From: Bacteroidota bacterium
GTDB lineage: Bacteria; Bacteroidota; Bacteroidia; Chitinophagales; Chitinophagaceae
Reading direction: 5' to 3'
Assembly: GCA_016712665.1 (NCBI GenBank)
Contig: JADJQP010000007.1
Coordinates: forward strand, 1 to 64,000
Length of the DNA: 64,000 nucleotides
Part shown: positions 1-9,275 of the stretch, piece after piece
Layout: each line of letters begins with the position of its first letter
Numbering within the stretch: position 1 is the first letter of the stretch
Program-made: the position numbers and the translations under genes
The notes under the pieces: model-generated
Told to the model about the DNA's origin: nothing
The model's database searches: none
Seen by the model: the letters and a program-made list of their open reading frames with translations, nothing else

Positions 1-593
1 TCCTCGGGTGAAATAGTGCCGGCGCTTTTCATTTTATCAATATAGGCAATGAGTTCTTTGTGATATTCTCTGTCAAAAACCACAATCGGAAAATTCTTAA
101 TTTTTTTTGTTTGTATCAAAGTTAAGGCCTCAAACAATTCATCGAGTGTGCCAAAGCCACCGGGCATTACAATAAATGCGTACGAGTATTTTATTAGTAA
201 TGTTTTTCGTACAAAAAAATATTTGATGGTTACCGATTTATCTAAATATGGATTTTCATGTTGCTCAAAAGGCAATTCAATATTGCAACCGACACTACGG
301 CCGTTTACATCCTTGGCACCCCGGTTGGCAGCTTCCATAATGCCGGGTCCTCCACCGGTCATTATTGTAAAACCCAGCTTCGCAATTTCGCGTCCTATTT
401 CTCTTGCTTTGATATAGTGTGGATGGGTTTCAGGAAATCGCGCCGATCCGAATATTGCCACACAGGGTCCTGCAAAGTGCAAGGTCCTGAACCCTTTTAT
501 AAAATCGATCATAGTGCGGACGGTAATTTTAAAATCTGCCCATCTACTTTGCGGTCCGTCTAAGAATTTTATTTCTTCTAAAGTATTATTCAT
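1..593 (-). CDS. LOG family protein (TIGR00730-type Rossmann fold), 3' end cut by window edge
   Basis: This is a cytosolic nucleotide-monophosphate phosphoribohydrolase-like protein of the LOG / 'lysine decarboxylase-like' family. The ATG reads from 593 and 197 residues are visible before the window ends. Both family signatures are present: GGGPGIMEAANRGA at about residues 80-93 and PGGFGTLDE at about 144-152, which form the nucleotide/phosphoribosyl-binding site. The frame is uninterrupted. In plants and some bacteria the family releases cytokinin bases from their ribotides, but the substrate here is unknown. It is divergent from the TIGR02757 gene, with about 107 bp between the two starts. 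The missing C-terminus should be short. Confidence 0.88.
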   Translation of the reverse strand, partial: MNNTLEEIKFLDGPQSRWADFKITVRTMIDFIKGFRTLHFAGPCVAIFGSARFPETHPHYIKAREIGREIAKLGFTIMTGGGPGIMEAANRGAKDVNGRSVGCNIELPFEQHENPYLDKSVTIKYFFVRKTLLIKYSYAFIVMPGGFGTLDELFEALTLIQTKKIKNFPIVVFDREYHKELIAYIDKMKSAGTISPE

Positions 594-700
594 CGTATTT
601 ATTTAACTGAGAAAAATCGAATTTAATACAAAAAATTCATTTCATACTTTTGTAAAAAAAGGGCGCATCGGTTCTTCCTTTTTTGGGTAAAATATACTGA

Positions 701-1464
701 ATGGATTTACAGCAGATAAAAGAGTTACTTGATCGGAAAGTTGCAGAATATAATACCCAACGGTTTATAGCAAAAGATCCGGTTTGTATTCCGCATCGAT
801 TCGCCAAAAAGCAGGATATCGAAATCAGTGGTTTTTTTGCCGCCATGTTTGCGTGGGGAAATAGAACCACTATCATTAATAAATCGAATGAACTGCTTCA
901 ATTGATGGATGGCAGTCCGTATGATTTTTGCTACACCACCAAGAAAATGATTTGCAAAAATTTTTACCCTTTGTCCATCGTACCTTTAATGGACACGATG
1001 CGCTGTATTTTATTCATTTTCTTTCAAATCATTATCGGCAATACGATAGCCTTGAAAGTGCCTTTAATCTGGAATCCGGGGCTACTATGAAAGAAAATTT
1101 AATTCGATTTCATCAGTATTTTTTTTCGTTGGAGCATTTGCCTCGTACCGTAAAACATGTGGCCACCCCTTTGCGAAACGCTGCTTGTAAACGAATCAAT
1201 ATGTTTCTTCGTTGGATGGTACGTAAAGATCTACATGGTGTGGATTTTGGTATTTGGAAGCAAATTTTGCCGAAGGATTTGATTTGTCCCTTAGATGTTC
1301 ATGTTTGCAATGTGGCCTTCCGATTGGGATTATTGGACAGCAATAAAGCCAATTGGAAACAAGCTGAAAAGCTGACCGAGGTGCTGCAATTTTTTGATAG
1401 TGATGATCCTGTTAAATACGATTTTGCATTATTTGCACTAGGGGCAGAGGAGCGGTGGAGATAA
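701..1464 (+). CDS. TIGR02757 family protein, one frameshift
   Basis: This is a conserved Bacteroidota protein of about 254 residues and unknown function. Reading starts at ATG 701 and runs in frame to the codons for SPYDF, then continues in the next frame with LLHHQENDLQKFLPF and HRTFNGHDALYF. Adding one T to the TTTTT run at 925-929 restores one continuous protein to the stop at 1464. The family is named from my memory of its conserved segments (GNRTTIINKSNELLQLMDG, the PFVHRTFNG block and a C-terminal DVHVCNVAFRLGLL). A -10-like TACTTTTG lies at 645-652. The lesion sits in a homopolymer and is probably a sequencing error. Confidence 0.75.
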
Positions 1465-1506
1465 TTTTTTTTGCCAATGGGAAAAAATTTACATTTGCGA
1501 AGTCTG

Positions 1507-2700
1507 ATGAATTCCCCAAGTAAAATCCCGCATGTTTTTAAAAATGCATATGCCGGCATCTCTCGTGAGATGTGGATTTTGGCAGTAACGATGCTCATAA
1601 ATAGATGTGGCTCGATGGTATTGCTTTTTATGAGTGTGTATTTAACCGTCGAGCTCCAATTTACCATTCCACAGGCCGGAGTCGTACTGGCTATGTTTGG
1701 AATTGGTTCACTGGCGGGTTCCTTTATTGGTGGCAAAGTGGTAGATCGCTTTGGTTTCTATCCTGTGTTGGTTACTAGTTTAATTCTTAGTGGGTTGATG
1801 ATTTTGATTTTAGGTTTTCTGCAAAATTTTTATTTGGTTGCTTTTTTTACCTTTATGGTTACTTGCACCGGCGATATGTTTCGTCCGGCTAATTCAGCAG
1901 CCATTCATGCCTATTCGAAGTCTGAAAACTATTCGCAGTCTATAGCTTTAAACCGACTTGCCATGAACCTTGGTTTTACGGTGGGGCCGATGCTGGGTGG
2001 TTTTCTGGCACAAAAAAGTTATGGATTTCTTTTTTGGGCCGATGGCATTACTTGTATATTGGCGGCCATTTTTTGCGGATTTTATTACCCATCAAAGCGG
2101 CTGATTTTAAGTCGGATACACCAACTGAAAAGCTTCCGGAAAATAGCCGTATCGCGATAAGCAATATCTTTATTTCCTACTTTGTGTTTCACTGTACGCC
2201 GTGTGCTTTTTCAATTTATCACCGCCTTTCCGCTGTATTTTAAAAGTGAGTATCATCTTTCAGAACGAAGTATAGGCATGATGATGGCATTAAATGGTCT
2301 CGGGGTGGCGGTTATTGAAATGTTTTTGATTTATTATATTAAAGACAAGTGGACGCAGTTTAATTTTATTTCACTAGGCACGGGGCTTATGATTATAGCC
2401 TTTTTGATTTTGATTCCCTTTCATGGGATTCCGATTCTGGTATTGAGTGTGCTGCTGCTTACCCTTTCTGAGATGTTAGCCATGCCGTTTATGTCTACCT
2501 ATAGTTTGATAAAAGCACAGGGGAAAAATATGGGGGATTACACCGCCTTATACTCTATGAGTTGGTCTTTTTCACTGATTGCGGCACCCATATTAGGTAC
2601 TCGTGTTATTAATCATTTTGGTTTCGATGCCCTATGGTACGTTAACGGAGGAGTGGGGCTTATTGCTCTTTTCGGTTTGTATCGCTTGGGAAAAAGGTAG
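1507..2700 (+). CDS. MFS transporter with two compensating frameshifts
   Basis: This is an inner-membrane major facilitator of about 398 residues and unknown substrate. The start at ATG 1507 (MNSPSK) suits the family; ATG 1477 is an in-frame alternative. The N-terminal half has hydrophobic helices and the loop 2-3 segment GSFIGGKVVDRFG, the MFS 'GxxxDRxG' motif. The frame slips at about 2094-2096 (AAA, probably AAAA originally), runs in another frame for about 85 bp (ADFKSDTPTEKLPENSRI, then SNIFISYF), and returns to the original frame at about 2181-2187 before RRVLFQFITAFPLYF. The 3' end overlaps the convergent DUF2238 gene by 41 bp. Function beyond 'transporter' cannot be assigned. Confidence 0.78.
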
Positions 2701-3331
2701 TAGCTTTGTTGCGATAGTACTGCTGTATCATTAGGTTTATCAATAATGAAGAGAATAGGGCAAGCGCAATATCTTTGTGAGCATCCCAACTGTCACCTTG
2801 AGTGGCCACATACGATTCGCCGGTAGCAGAGTCGGTACAAGCAGCCACCAACCATTCAATAAGTTCGAAAATAGTAGCGAGGCCCAAAACGGTCCACCAG
2901 CTAAGCACACCACTCCATTTTTTGGGACAATGCAATCGATGCACGAAAATTTCATACAAGGGATAGCTTATAAATAAACCAAAACTAAAGTGGACCAATC
3001 GGTCGTAGGGATTGCGATGTAATTGGAAATGGGATTGCAGCAAAGCGCCCAATTGATTATAAGTATACGACATTTGTGCGCCGTAACTATGTGTCAGTAA
3101 AAATAGGAAAATACAGGTAAGACTCTTACAGGAGAAGGCTTGTCGATTTTGCATGAAAATCAATATCGGAATGAAGAGAATCACTAAAATATTTTCAATC
3201 CACCAATTTGTCTGACTTCGAGTGGTGACTAAAAAGTAAAACCAAAATAACATGAAGAGGAGTAGGCAAACGCTGAAAAAACGTTGCGTGTTATTGGCTG
3301 TGTTTTCGGAGGAAACATTAGATTGTATCAT
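2660..3331 (-). CDS. DUF2238 (YjdF-like) integral membrane protein
   Basis: This inner-membrane protein of 223 residues has about six hydrophobic segments. Conserved family features are visible: NPYDRLVHFSFGL near the middle, an acidic FELIEWL segment inside a helix, and TQGDSWDAHKD before the last helix, which fits the DUF2238/YjdF family. The biochemical role of the family is unknown. The start at 3331 gives a short polar N-terminus before the first membrane helix. Its 3' end overlaps the convergent MFS gene. No lesion is seen. Confidence 0.8.
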   Translation of the reverse strand: MIQSNVSSENTANNTQRFFSVCLLLFMLFWFYFLVTTRSQTNWWIENILVILFIPILIFMQNRQAFSCKSLTCIFLFLLTHSYGAQMSYTYNQLGALLQSHFQLHRNPYDRLVHFSFGLFISYPLYEIFVHRLHCPKKWSGVLSWWTVLGLATIFELIEWLVAACTDSATGESYVATQGDSWDAHKDIALALFSSLLINLMIQQYYRNKATTFFPSDTNRKEQ

Positions 3332-3553
3332 TCCGTAAAAGTATGGGCCAGTGGTATGATTTGAATTGACCTATGTTAGGAAATGCTATTTTGCGAATTC
3401 ATTTAGAGAGTGCATGGGTCATAAAGTAACTTATTTTGAACTACCTACTTTGAACGACTTCTCCCTTTCAATTGCTGCTTGTCTACTGTTCAGTGGCCTT
3501 CACGTGGTTATAGGAATAGGTATTATTTTTTCAAACTACCATTCGTTGATTGT

Positions 3554-4183
3554 ATGTTTGCAAAAAATTGTATCATTTCACTTTTAGATTCCATTCGGTT
3601 ACAAGTTGCCAACACTTCAGCACTGGAGTGGTTTGCCTTTTTTTTTGGAGTGGTTCAGGTGCTTCTTGCTTTAAAAAATAAAGTCCTCAATTTCTATGCG
3701 GGTATTGTAAGTGTGCTACTATATATCATCGTATTTTACCAGGCCGGTTTATTTGCTGAAAGCTTGTTGAATATGTATTATTTGATAATTAGTATTGCCG
3801 GCATCCTTTTTTGGAAGGGTGTCACACCGTTACCAATTAGCAAAACCTCCTTTCATGATTGGATCAAGGTTGCTATTCTTTTTGTTCTACTCGGCACTTT
3901 TTTATATTTCATTTTGAGTCGATTTACAGAAAGCGTTGTGCCCTTTGCTGATTCATTGGTGGCTACCTTTGCCTGGATTGGTTCATGGATGCTGGTAAAA
4001 CGAAAACTTGAAAATTGGGTATTACTGAATGTTTCCAATATATTGGCCATACCCCTGCTCCTATACAAAGGGCTAGAACTCACTGCCTTGCTTACGGTGA
4101 TTTATTTTGTTGTGGCAATTTTTGGCTATTTTACCTGGAAAAGGGAATTTATGGCGGGTGAAAAGACATTTCAGAATTCTTAA
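3554..4183 (+). CDS. pnuC: PnuC-family nicotinamide riboside/mononucleoside transporter
   Basis: This inner-membrane protein of 209 residues has about seven hydrophobic segments. The segments 'EWFAFFFGVVQVLLALKN', 'LNFYAGIVSVLLY' and 'LFAESLLNMYYLIISIAGILFW' match the N-terminal half of PnuC vitamin carriers. 'FAWIGSWMLVKRKLENWVL' and 'YFTWKREF' match the C-terminal half, with its W-x(n)-N substrate-site pattern. ATG 3554 was chosen because the earlier in-frame codons encode sequence unlike the family. PnuC relatives carry nicotinamide riboside, thiamine or riboflavin; the window does not discriminate. NAD synthesis (nadE) is about 10 kb away and is not linked. Confidence 0.82.
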   Translation: MFAKNCIISLLDSIRLQVANTSALEWFAFFFGVVQVLLALKNKVLNFYAGIVSVLLYIIVFYQAGLFAESLLNMYYLIISIAGILFWKGVTPLPISKTSFHDWIKVAILFVLLGTFLYFILSRFTESVVPFADSLVATFAWIGSWMLVKRKLENWVLLNVSNILAIPLLLYKGLELTALLTVIYFVVAIFGYFTWKREFMAGEKTFQNS

Positions 4184-4246
4184 CGGATTTCATTGCATAT
4201 TCCCCCAAAAATTATCTTTATCTTTGCTGTCAATTTCAAATTAGAC

Positions 4247-4768
4247 ATGGTACTACCTCGTATTTTATTCCTCTTATTAACTCTGGCTTCATTTGTAGCT
4301 CAGGCGCAAACCGAGGTTATTGTTAGCGATTCTACTGCCATAATGGAGGAGGCAAATGTTATTATTTATAAGGATGCCCGGCTAGATATTCTTGATAAAC
4401 GCCCTGCAGTATTGGCAAAGGTAGAGGCAGAAGAAAAAAGCGAAAGAAATTCCTTTATACAAACCCATTGTATCGCATGATGGAAAAAAGACTGTAACCG
4501 GAAGTATTTTTTACTTCAAAGGGATTTAGGGTTGTTATTTACAATGGTGGCGATCGGGCCAAAGCGCTTGAGGCAAAAATAATTTTTCGCGTGCCTTTCC
4601 GGGTGTGCCATCCTATATGAGTTATAATGTGCCCTCCTACAAAATCAAAGTTGGAAATTTTGAAGACAGGGGAGATGCCAGTAAGTTTATGCGCAAGGTG
4701 AGCGGGGCCTTTCCTTCATGCTTTATTGTACCGGATATCGTTACTATAAAAATATCAATGTCAATTAA
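4247..4768 (+). pseudogene. SPOR-domain exported protein, broken by several indels
   Basis: The start at 4247 encodes a signal peptide (MVLPRILFLLLTLASFVAQAQ). Pieces in different frames then follow in order: 'IMEEANVIIYKDARLDILDKR', 'IPLYKPIVSHDGKKTVTGSI', 'RVVIYNGGDRAKALEAK', and a C-terminal SPOR-like segment 'VPSYKIKVGNFEDRGDAS' with 'GAFPSCFIVPDIV'. At least four one-base shifts are needed, near 4440, 4527, 4585 and 4750. With the last corrected, the stop falls at 4766-4768, overlapping the M20 gene start. SPOR domains bind denuded peptidoglycan in the periplasm. A SPOR protein directly upstream of an M20 amidohydrolase is, as I recall, a common Bacteroidota arrangement. The density of lesions allows either poor base calling or true decay. 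Confidence 0.6.
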
Positions 4769-5940
4769 TACTACTTTGATTAATGAACTCACAGAAAAGT
4801 ATCTAAGTGAGTTTATAGCGATTCGTGAACATATCCATGCATCCTGAATTATCTTTTCAGGAATTTGAAACAGCGAAGTTTATTTCGGCCAAGTTAACTG
4901 AATTTGGTGTGAGACACACCAGTGGTGTGGCCGGTACTGGAATCGTGGCGCTTATTGAGGGACAAAATCCTTCATCCAAAACAATTGCCTTACGGGCTGA
5001 TATGGATGCCTTGCCCATTTTAGAGAAAAACAATACCTCCTATTGTTCGCAAAATGAAGGAATCATGCATGCATGCGGTCATGATGTGCATAGTACCTGT
5101 CTATTGGGTGCGGCTAAAATATTGCAAGAAACCAGGCATCTTTGGGAGGGTACCATTAAATGTATCTTTCAACAAGGTGAAGAAAAACATCCGGGTGGCG
5201 CCAGTCTTCTTATCAAAGCCGGTGTACTTGAAAACCCCAAGCCCGATGCCATTTTTGCGTTGCATGTATATCCTCATTTACCATACGGCATGGTCGGCTT
5301 TCGCGAAGGGCAATATATGGCCAGTGCTGACGAAATTTACATAACGGTGCATGGGAAAGGTGGGCATGCTGCCTTGCCTCATCAAACCATTGATCCCATT
5401 GCGATTGCTGCCAATCTTATTGTTAGTTTGCAACAAATTATTTCGCGAAATAATAATCCTTTAAATCCTTCGGTATTGTCATTTGGGCAAATTCATGGAG
5501 GGAATGCCGGTAATGTGATTCCCGATCAGGTACGCATTGAAGGCACCTTGCGCTGCATGGATGAAGAGTGGCGCAAAAAGGCTCATGAACTAATCACCCA
5601 GCATACTGAGTTGCTTTGTAAGGCTATGAGTGCAACAGCAACCGTTGAAATTCCAATGGGATATCCTTTTCTAATGAATCATCCTGCCACTACCAAACGT
5701 GCCAGACAAATAGCAATGGATGCTTTGGGTGAAGAGCATGTAGTAGAGCTGGATCGAAGGATGGCTGCAGAAGATTTTAGTTTTTATACGCATCATGTGC
5801 CAGGTTGCTTTTTTCGTTTGGGCACTTCTTTCGAAGGAAAATTTACAAAACCTGTACACAATGCTGAATTTGATGTTTATCAGCAGTCAATAGGCATTGG
5901 TGTACGAATGCTTTGTGAGATTGCTACAAAGTTTCAGTAG
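4758..5940 (+). CDS. M20D-family amidohydrolase/peptidase, frameshift near its 5' end
   Basis: This metal-dependent amidohydrolase is about 393 residues long. The family includes N-acyl-amino-acid and hippurate hydrolases. ATG 4758 begins MSINTTLINELTEKYLSEF and reaches 'AIREHIH'; the continuation 'HPELSFQEFETAKFI' is in the next frame, so one lesion lies at about 4835-4842 (a lost CA in GCACATCC would fit). Metal-binding and catalytic segments are intact: ALRADMDALPI, the HACGHDVH block, QQGEEKHPGGAS, FALHVYP and, near the C-terminus, AAEDFSFY. The dimerisation segment KGGHAALPHQTIDPI is typical of M20D. Overlap with the SPOR gene stop suggests co-transcription. Confidence 0.82.
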
Positions 5941-5974
5941 GAACTTTGCAAAACGAATGACTGAGCTGAATCGC

Positions 5975-6649
5975 TTAGTCCTTTTTAGGCTTCCATTTCT
6001 TCAAAACCTTCGTCCCAATTATTTTGATATCTTCTTTGGGTCTGTTGCTTGCATCACAGGCAACGGTTGAGATTTCGTTTACAATTGCCTGTCCTTCCAC
6101 TACTTGTCCAAATACGGTATACCCACCATCCAGATGCGGTGTGCCACCAATTGTTTTATAAATAGTACGAGCTTCCTCACTGTATTTAACTCCGGTATTG
6201 GCTTCCATTCTGGTAAGGTCCTCATCTGTGAATGTTTTGCCGACCACAATATAAAATTGACAACCACTAGAAGCCTTTTCGGGGTTTCCATCTCTGGCAG
6301 CTGCTAAAGCACCTTGTTTGTGGTAATAGGTAGGGAGCATAAATTCGGCAGGTATTTTATATCCAATATCTCCATTGCCAAGTAATTGTCCCGTCATGGC
6401 ACGTTTACTATCCGGATCTCCTCCCTGTATCATAAATTGTGGGATCACACGATGAAAAAGGACACTATCATAAAAATGTTCCTTTGCCAGTTTTAAAAAA
6501 TTGGCAGCATGTTGGGGCACATCTGCGTACAGTTCAACGGTAATCGATCCTTTGGTAGTTTGTATTTCTACAAAGGTATTTTTTGATTTTTTGCCAAATG
6601 AGGAAAGTGCTATTCCAACAGCAAACAATAGGGTGATTCGTTTTTTCAT
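5975..6649 (-). CDS. Exported cyclophilin-type peptidyl-prolyl isomerase
   Basis: This periplasmic or cell-surface proline isomerase has 224 residues. The start was set at ATG 6649 because it gives a signal peptide (MKKRITLLFAVGIALSSFG); an upstream in-frame extension would run into the ribF 5' region. The cyclophilin core is clear: VEIQTTKGSITVELY, 'FYDSVLFHRVIPQFMIQGGD' with the catalytic Arg, 'GALAAARDGNPEKASSGCQF' with the Gln of the active site, and DGGYTVFGQVVEG. It carries the insert between QFYI and VFGQ seen in Bacteroidota relatives. It is divergent from ribF with about 100 bp between starts. Intact. Confidence 0.88.
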   Translation of the reverse strand: MKKRITLLFAVGIALSSFGKKSKNTFVEIQTTKGSITVELYADVPQHAANFLKLAKEHFYDSVLFHRVIPQFMIQGGDPDSKRAMTGQLLGNGDIGYKIPAEFMLPTYYHKQGALAAARDGNPEKASSGCQFYIVVGKTFTDEDLTRMEANTGVKYSEEARTIYKTIGGTPHLDGGYTVFGQVVEGQAIVNEISTVACDASNRPKEDIKIIGTKVLKKWKPKKD

Positions 6650-6753
6650 TAGGTAAAAGTAGAAAAGATTTTTTACAAATCGAATGCGATTTTTTAATGA
6701 ATCCGCTTGGGCTTTATCGTATATTTGTGCCACCATCACGAAGAGAAGCGCGT

Positions 6754-7687
6754 ATGAATGTTTTTTTGGCTTAGACCGCTTGCCACGGTTTCGTAACGCA
6801 GTAGTTACCATTGGTACCTTTGATGGGGTGCACGTAGGGCATAAGGTGATATTGAAGCGGCTCAAAGAAAAAGCCAGAGAAGTAGATGGTGAAACGGTAA
6901 TAATTACCTTTGAACCCCATCCTCGGCTGGTGTTGACAAATCAAAAAGCCCCCATTTCATTGTTAAATACCCTTCAGGAGAAAATCGATAATTTACAACA
7001 AGAGGGAGTTGATAATGTAGTGGTTGTGAACTTTACACTAGATTTTGCCGACCAAAGCGCTGCATCCTATGTGGAGCATTTTCTTTTTGGACATTTTCAG
7101 CCACATACCTTGATTATCGGTTACGATCATCTTTTTGGGAAAGGGCGTCAAGGAAATTTTCAGCTATTGGAAACCTTAAAATCTACATTTCATTATGAAT
7201 TAGAAGAAATTCCGATGCAGGTAGTGGAACAAAATAAAATTTCATCCACCTAAATTCGAAATTCGCTGAAAGAGGGAGATGTGGCTAAAGCGGCCAGGTA
7301 TTTAGGAAAACCATATTCTATTGAAGGTGTGGTAATAGAAGGAGCCAACAGAGGAAAGCAACTTGGATATCCAACTGCCAATTTGGTGGTGAAAGATGCA
7401 CACAAACTCATTCCGAAGCTTGGTGTATATGCTGTAAAGGTGCAAATTATGGATCAGTTATATGGAGGAATGATGAATGTTGGGTACAATCCTACCTTTT
7501 CAGATACTGAGGGCCTACATTTGGAAGTCCATCTCTTTCATTTTGATCAAAATCTTTATGGAAGTGCCCTTACCGTATTATTTATTGACAGACTGCGAGA
7601 CGAAATGAAATTTGAGGAGTGGATCAGTTGATTTTGGCACTTGAACAAGATAAGCGGAATGCACTGGAAATACTTGATTTGAAGTAA
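6754..7687 (+). CDS. ribF: Bifunctional riboflavin kinase / FAD synthetase, three lesions
   Basis: RibF turns riboflavin into FMN and FAD in the cytosol. The N-terminal FAD synthetase domain has 'VVTIGTFDGVHVGHKVIL' and 'HTLIIGYDHLFGKGRQGNF'. The C-terminal kinase domain has 'GANRGKQLGYPTANLVV', 'GVYAVKV', 'GGMMNVGYNPTF' and LEVHLFHF. Three lesions are visible. The family-like start ATG 6754 (MNVFFGLDRLPRF) needs one extra T in the 7-T run at 6761-6767. The conserved SST-K-IR motif carries TAA at 7251-7253 where AAA (Lys) is expected. One G is missing near 7616-7618, after which LALEQDKRNALEILDLK ends at 7687. All are single-base events in a gene expected to be essential, so read error is likely. 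Confidence 0.85.
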
Positions 7688-7780
7688 AAGAGGCCCAATG
7701 TGAATTCATTTTGGCCTGAATGTTTCATATTTCGATTAACTAGACTTATATTTGAATCTGAAAAAAAATTCATACGATAT

Positions 7781-7981
7781 ATGAAAGCTATATTTTTTGC
7801 GTTTGTTGGGGTGATTGCAGTGGCCAGTTTTTGTTCCTGTAATAGAGACTTTACCTGTCGTTGTACATTCACAGACACCAGTAGAAATTTTGATATCAAG
7901 ATTCAAAAGGTTCGAAAAAATGACGCAAAGGTGCTGTGCACTGATTATAGTGTTTTTGTTGGTAATTGTGCCTTGAAATAG
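7781..7981 (+). CDS. Small predicted lipoprotein, unknown function
   Basis: This 66-residue protein begins MKAIFFAFVGVIAVASFCSCNRD. It has a hydrophobic signal segment ending in a lipobox-like SFC/CSC with several nearby cysteines, so membrane anchoring is likely. The mature part is short, with four further cysteines (CRC, LC and GNC), and shows no domain I recognise. It lies between ribF and rarA. ATG 7781 was chosen because it gives the signal peptide. Confidence 0.5.
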   Translation: MKAIFFAFVGVIAVASFCSCNRDFTCRCTFTDTSRNFDIKIQKVRKNDAKVLCTDYSVFVGNCALK

Positions 7982-7984
7982 TTG

Positions 7985-9253
7985 TCAATAATTGTATTTT
8001 TCCTTCCATCTTACTTTTAAAAAGGCTCGTATTTCCTCTTCCTTGGTGTTCTTACCTGGTTGGTAAAGGGCTTGAGACTTGATTTCATCTGGTAGAAATT
8101 CCTGACCAGAAAAATTGAGTTCCGAATGGTGATCATATTGATACCCCTTTCCATAGTTTTGATTTTTCATTAAAGGGGTCACCGCATTTCGTATCGATAA
8201 AGGAACGGGCAAATCGCCAAATTGCTTCACCAAGTGCGATGCATCTTCGATGGCCCTATAAGAAGCATTGCTTTTTACGGAAGTGGCTAGGTAGATGGCG
8301 CATTGCGAAAGGATGATGCGCGATTCGGGATAGCCGATTTTATTTACTGCATCAAATGTGGTATTGGCTAAAAGTAGCGCATTTGGATTGGCATTGCCTA
8401 TATCCTCGCTGGCAAAAATGATCATCCTTCTGGCGATAAATTTGACATCCTCGCCGCCATCAATCATACGGGCAAGCCAGTAAACAGCAGCGTTCGGATC
8501 GCTGCCGCGCATACTTTTTATAAAAGCAGAAATGATGTCGTAATGCTGTTCCCCTTTTTTATCATAAAGGGCAATTTTACTTTGGGCCATGCTCTGCACC
8601 ATTTCATCAGTGATTTGCAGTTCAATTGTTGCATGGCTATCCACCACCAGTTCTAACAGATTTAATAATTTTCGCGCATCACCCCTGAAATCCTTTTTTA
8701 GGGCTTCGGTTTCTAATAGGGTAATTTTTTTTTGTTTCAGGATTTCGTCATGCGAAAGGGCATATTGTAGCAAGGCATCTAAATCTTCTGAATGCAATGG
8801 TTTTAGTACATATACCTGGCATCGGCTCAGCAACGCAGCATTCACTTCAAAAGACGGATTTTCAGTGGTGGCACCAATTAAGGTAATAATTCCCTTTTCA
8901 ACAGCATGCAGTAAGGCATCCTGCTGTCCTTTATTGAACCGATGAATTTCATCAATAAACAGAATGACATTTTGTTCTGTTTTCGCTTTTTCAATTACTT
9001 CTCTTACATCCTTGACACCACTACTTATGGCGCTAAGCGTATAAAAGGGTTTATGTAAATTATTTGCAATAATATGTGCGATTGTGGTTTTGCCCACACC
9101 GGGCGGTCCCCATAAAATCATGGACGGGATTTTACCGCTCGCAAGGGCTGTTTGCAAAATACCCCCTGCATGTGTCAAATGGTTTTGCCCAATCAGTTGT
9201 TGCAACAGAGAGGGGCGTAATCGTTCGGCAAGAGGGGTAGGCATCAGATCCAT
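7985..9253 (-). CDS. rarA: RarA/MgsA-type replication-associated recombination ATPase
   Basis: This is a cytosolic AAA+ ATPase of the clamp-loader/RuvB class that acts at stalled replication forks; 422 residues, which is usual for the family. Walker A GPPGVGKTT is at about residues 49-57, Walker B ILFIDEIHRFNKGQQDALL at about 95-113, sensor 1 in LIGATTENPSF, and the arginine-finger region in 'LLSRCQVYVL'. The C-terminal tetramerisation region has DPNAAVYWLARMIDGGED, 'RRMIIFASEDIGNANP' and YKYDHH-like 'GYQYDHHSE'. The natural stop is TGA at 7985-7987, which shows TGA works as a stop in this genome. Intact. Confidence 0.93.
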   Translation of the reverse strand: MDLMPTPLAERLRPSLLQQLIGQNHLTHAGGILQTALASGKIPSMILWGPPGVGKTTIAHIIANNLHKPFYTLSAISSGVKDVREVIEKAKTEQNVILFIDEIHRFNKGQQDALLHAVEKGIITLIGATTENPSFEVNAALLSRCQVYVLKPLHSEDLDALLQYALSHDEILKQKKITLLETEALKKDFRGDARKLLNLLELVVDSHATIELQITDEMVQSMAQSKIALYDKKGEQHYDIISAFIKSMRGSDPNAAVYWLARMIDGGEDVKFIARRMIIFASEDIGNANPNALLLANTTFDAVNKIGYPESRIILSQCAIYLATSVKSNASYRAIEDASHLVKQFGDLPVPLSIRNAVTPLMKNQNYGKGYQYDHHSELNFSGQEFLPDEIKSQALYQPGKNTKEEEIRAFLKVRWKEKYNY

Positions 9254-9275
9254 ATTTTGGCTAAAGTTAATTGAA

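Noticed and set aside
3366..3587. Short open frame before pnuC
   Set aside because: It overlaps the pnuC start in another frame and has no domain or signal pattern beyond a chance hydrophobic stretch.
6684..6753. Upstream extension of ribF to 6684
   Set aside because: The extra N-terminus is unlike RibF and would run back almost to the divergent cyclophilin start; ATG 6754 with one extra T gives a family-like start.
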